6,816 bases of DNA, from NCBI GenBank assembly GCA_023249695.1, contig JAHFCD010000122.1, positions 1-6,816 of the forward strand, read 5' to 3'. The position numbers and the translations under genes are program-made. The notes beneath the pieces were generated by a model that saw only the letters and a list, made by a program, of their open reading frames with translations, did not search any database and was not told the DNA's origin. Below are positions 6,724 through 6,816 of the stretch, in pieces. Each line of letters begins with the position of its first letter. Position 1 is the first letter of the stretch. The DNA comes from Elusimicrobiota bacterium (GTDB lineage Bacteria > Elusimicrobiota > Elusimicrobia > UBA1565 > UBA9628).

Positions 6724-6816
6724 ATGGAGCCCCTGATCGAGCTGCGCGGCGTCACGAAAACCTACTTCGTGGGCGGCGGCCGGCTCGACGTGCTCAAGGG
6801 GATCGATCTCCGCATC
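6724..6816 (+). CDS. ABC transporter ATP-binding protein (MacB/LolD-like), 3' partial
   Basis: Only the first 31 codons lie in the window, beginning MEPLIELRGVTKTYFVGGGR and continuing with LDVLKGIDLRI. This is the standard N-terminal beta-strand region of the MacB/LolD/FtsE group of ATPases. Y14 is the A-loop aromatic residue that stacks on the adenine of ATP, and VLKGIDL is the typical strand before the Walker A loop, which lies beyond the window end. The ATG follows the adaptor stop by 2 bases, with a GGAAAA stretch (6713-6718) as a possible ribosome site. The adjacent adaptor and TolC-type genes suggest an MacAB-type tripartite exporter. Whether the permease is fused (MacB) or separate (LolCDE-like) cannot be seen here. 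Confidence 0.88.
   Translation, partial: MEPLIELRGVTKTYFVGGGRLDVLKGIDLRI

Overview
The window is a gap-free stretch of GC-rich bacterial DNA carrying seven genes, all on the + strand. The largest distance between neighbouring genes is 13 bases, and several genes overlap. TolC-type outer membrane and periplasmic adaptor proteins imply a diderm (Gram-negative) bacterium. The strong G/C bias at third codon positions fits a high-GC lineage, but nothing here fixes the phylum. A deltaproteobacterial or high-GC Elusimicrobiota-like genome is only a guess.

Layout: (1) 2-3094, an inner-membrane RND efflux pump of the HAE-1 (multidrug) type, missing about its first 20 residues at the window edge. (2) 3099-3671, an ECF-type sigma factor. 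(3) 3685-4089, a small membrane-anchored zinc-finger anti-sigma factor. (4) 4086-4469, a small membrane-anchored periplasmic protein resembling Spy/CpxP/CnrX sensors, starting at TTG. (5) 4444-5706, a TolC-family outer membrane channel. (6) 5708-6721, a MacA/HlyD-like periplasmic adaptor with an unusually short hairpin region. (7) 6724 to the window end, the first 31 codons of an ABC transporter ATP-binding protein (MacB/LolD-like).

Inferred working model: the run is one transcription unit that combines two efflux machines, an RND pump and a MacAB-like ABC exporter with its own TolC channel. Between them lies a three-gene regulatory cassette: sigma factor, anti-sigma factor and periplasmic helical sensor candidate. 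By analogy with the CnrH/CnrY/CnrX module of Cupriavidus and with RpoE-type envelope stress systems, the small periplasmic protein could relay an envelope signal to the anti-sigma factor, freeing the sigma factor to transcribe the pumps. The RND pump carries the HAE-type, not the metal-type, transmembrane-4 motif, and the sensor candidate has no histidine. The signal is therefore more likely a toxic organic compound or envelope damage than a metal. No promoter, terminator, RNA gene, mobile element, CRISPR array or long repeat could be supported, and there is no stretch over 300 bases without a gene.
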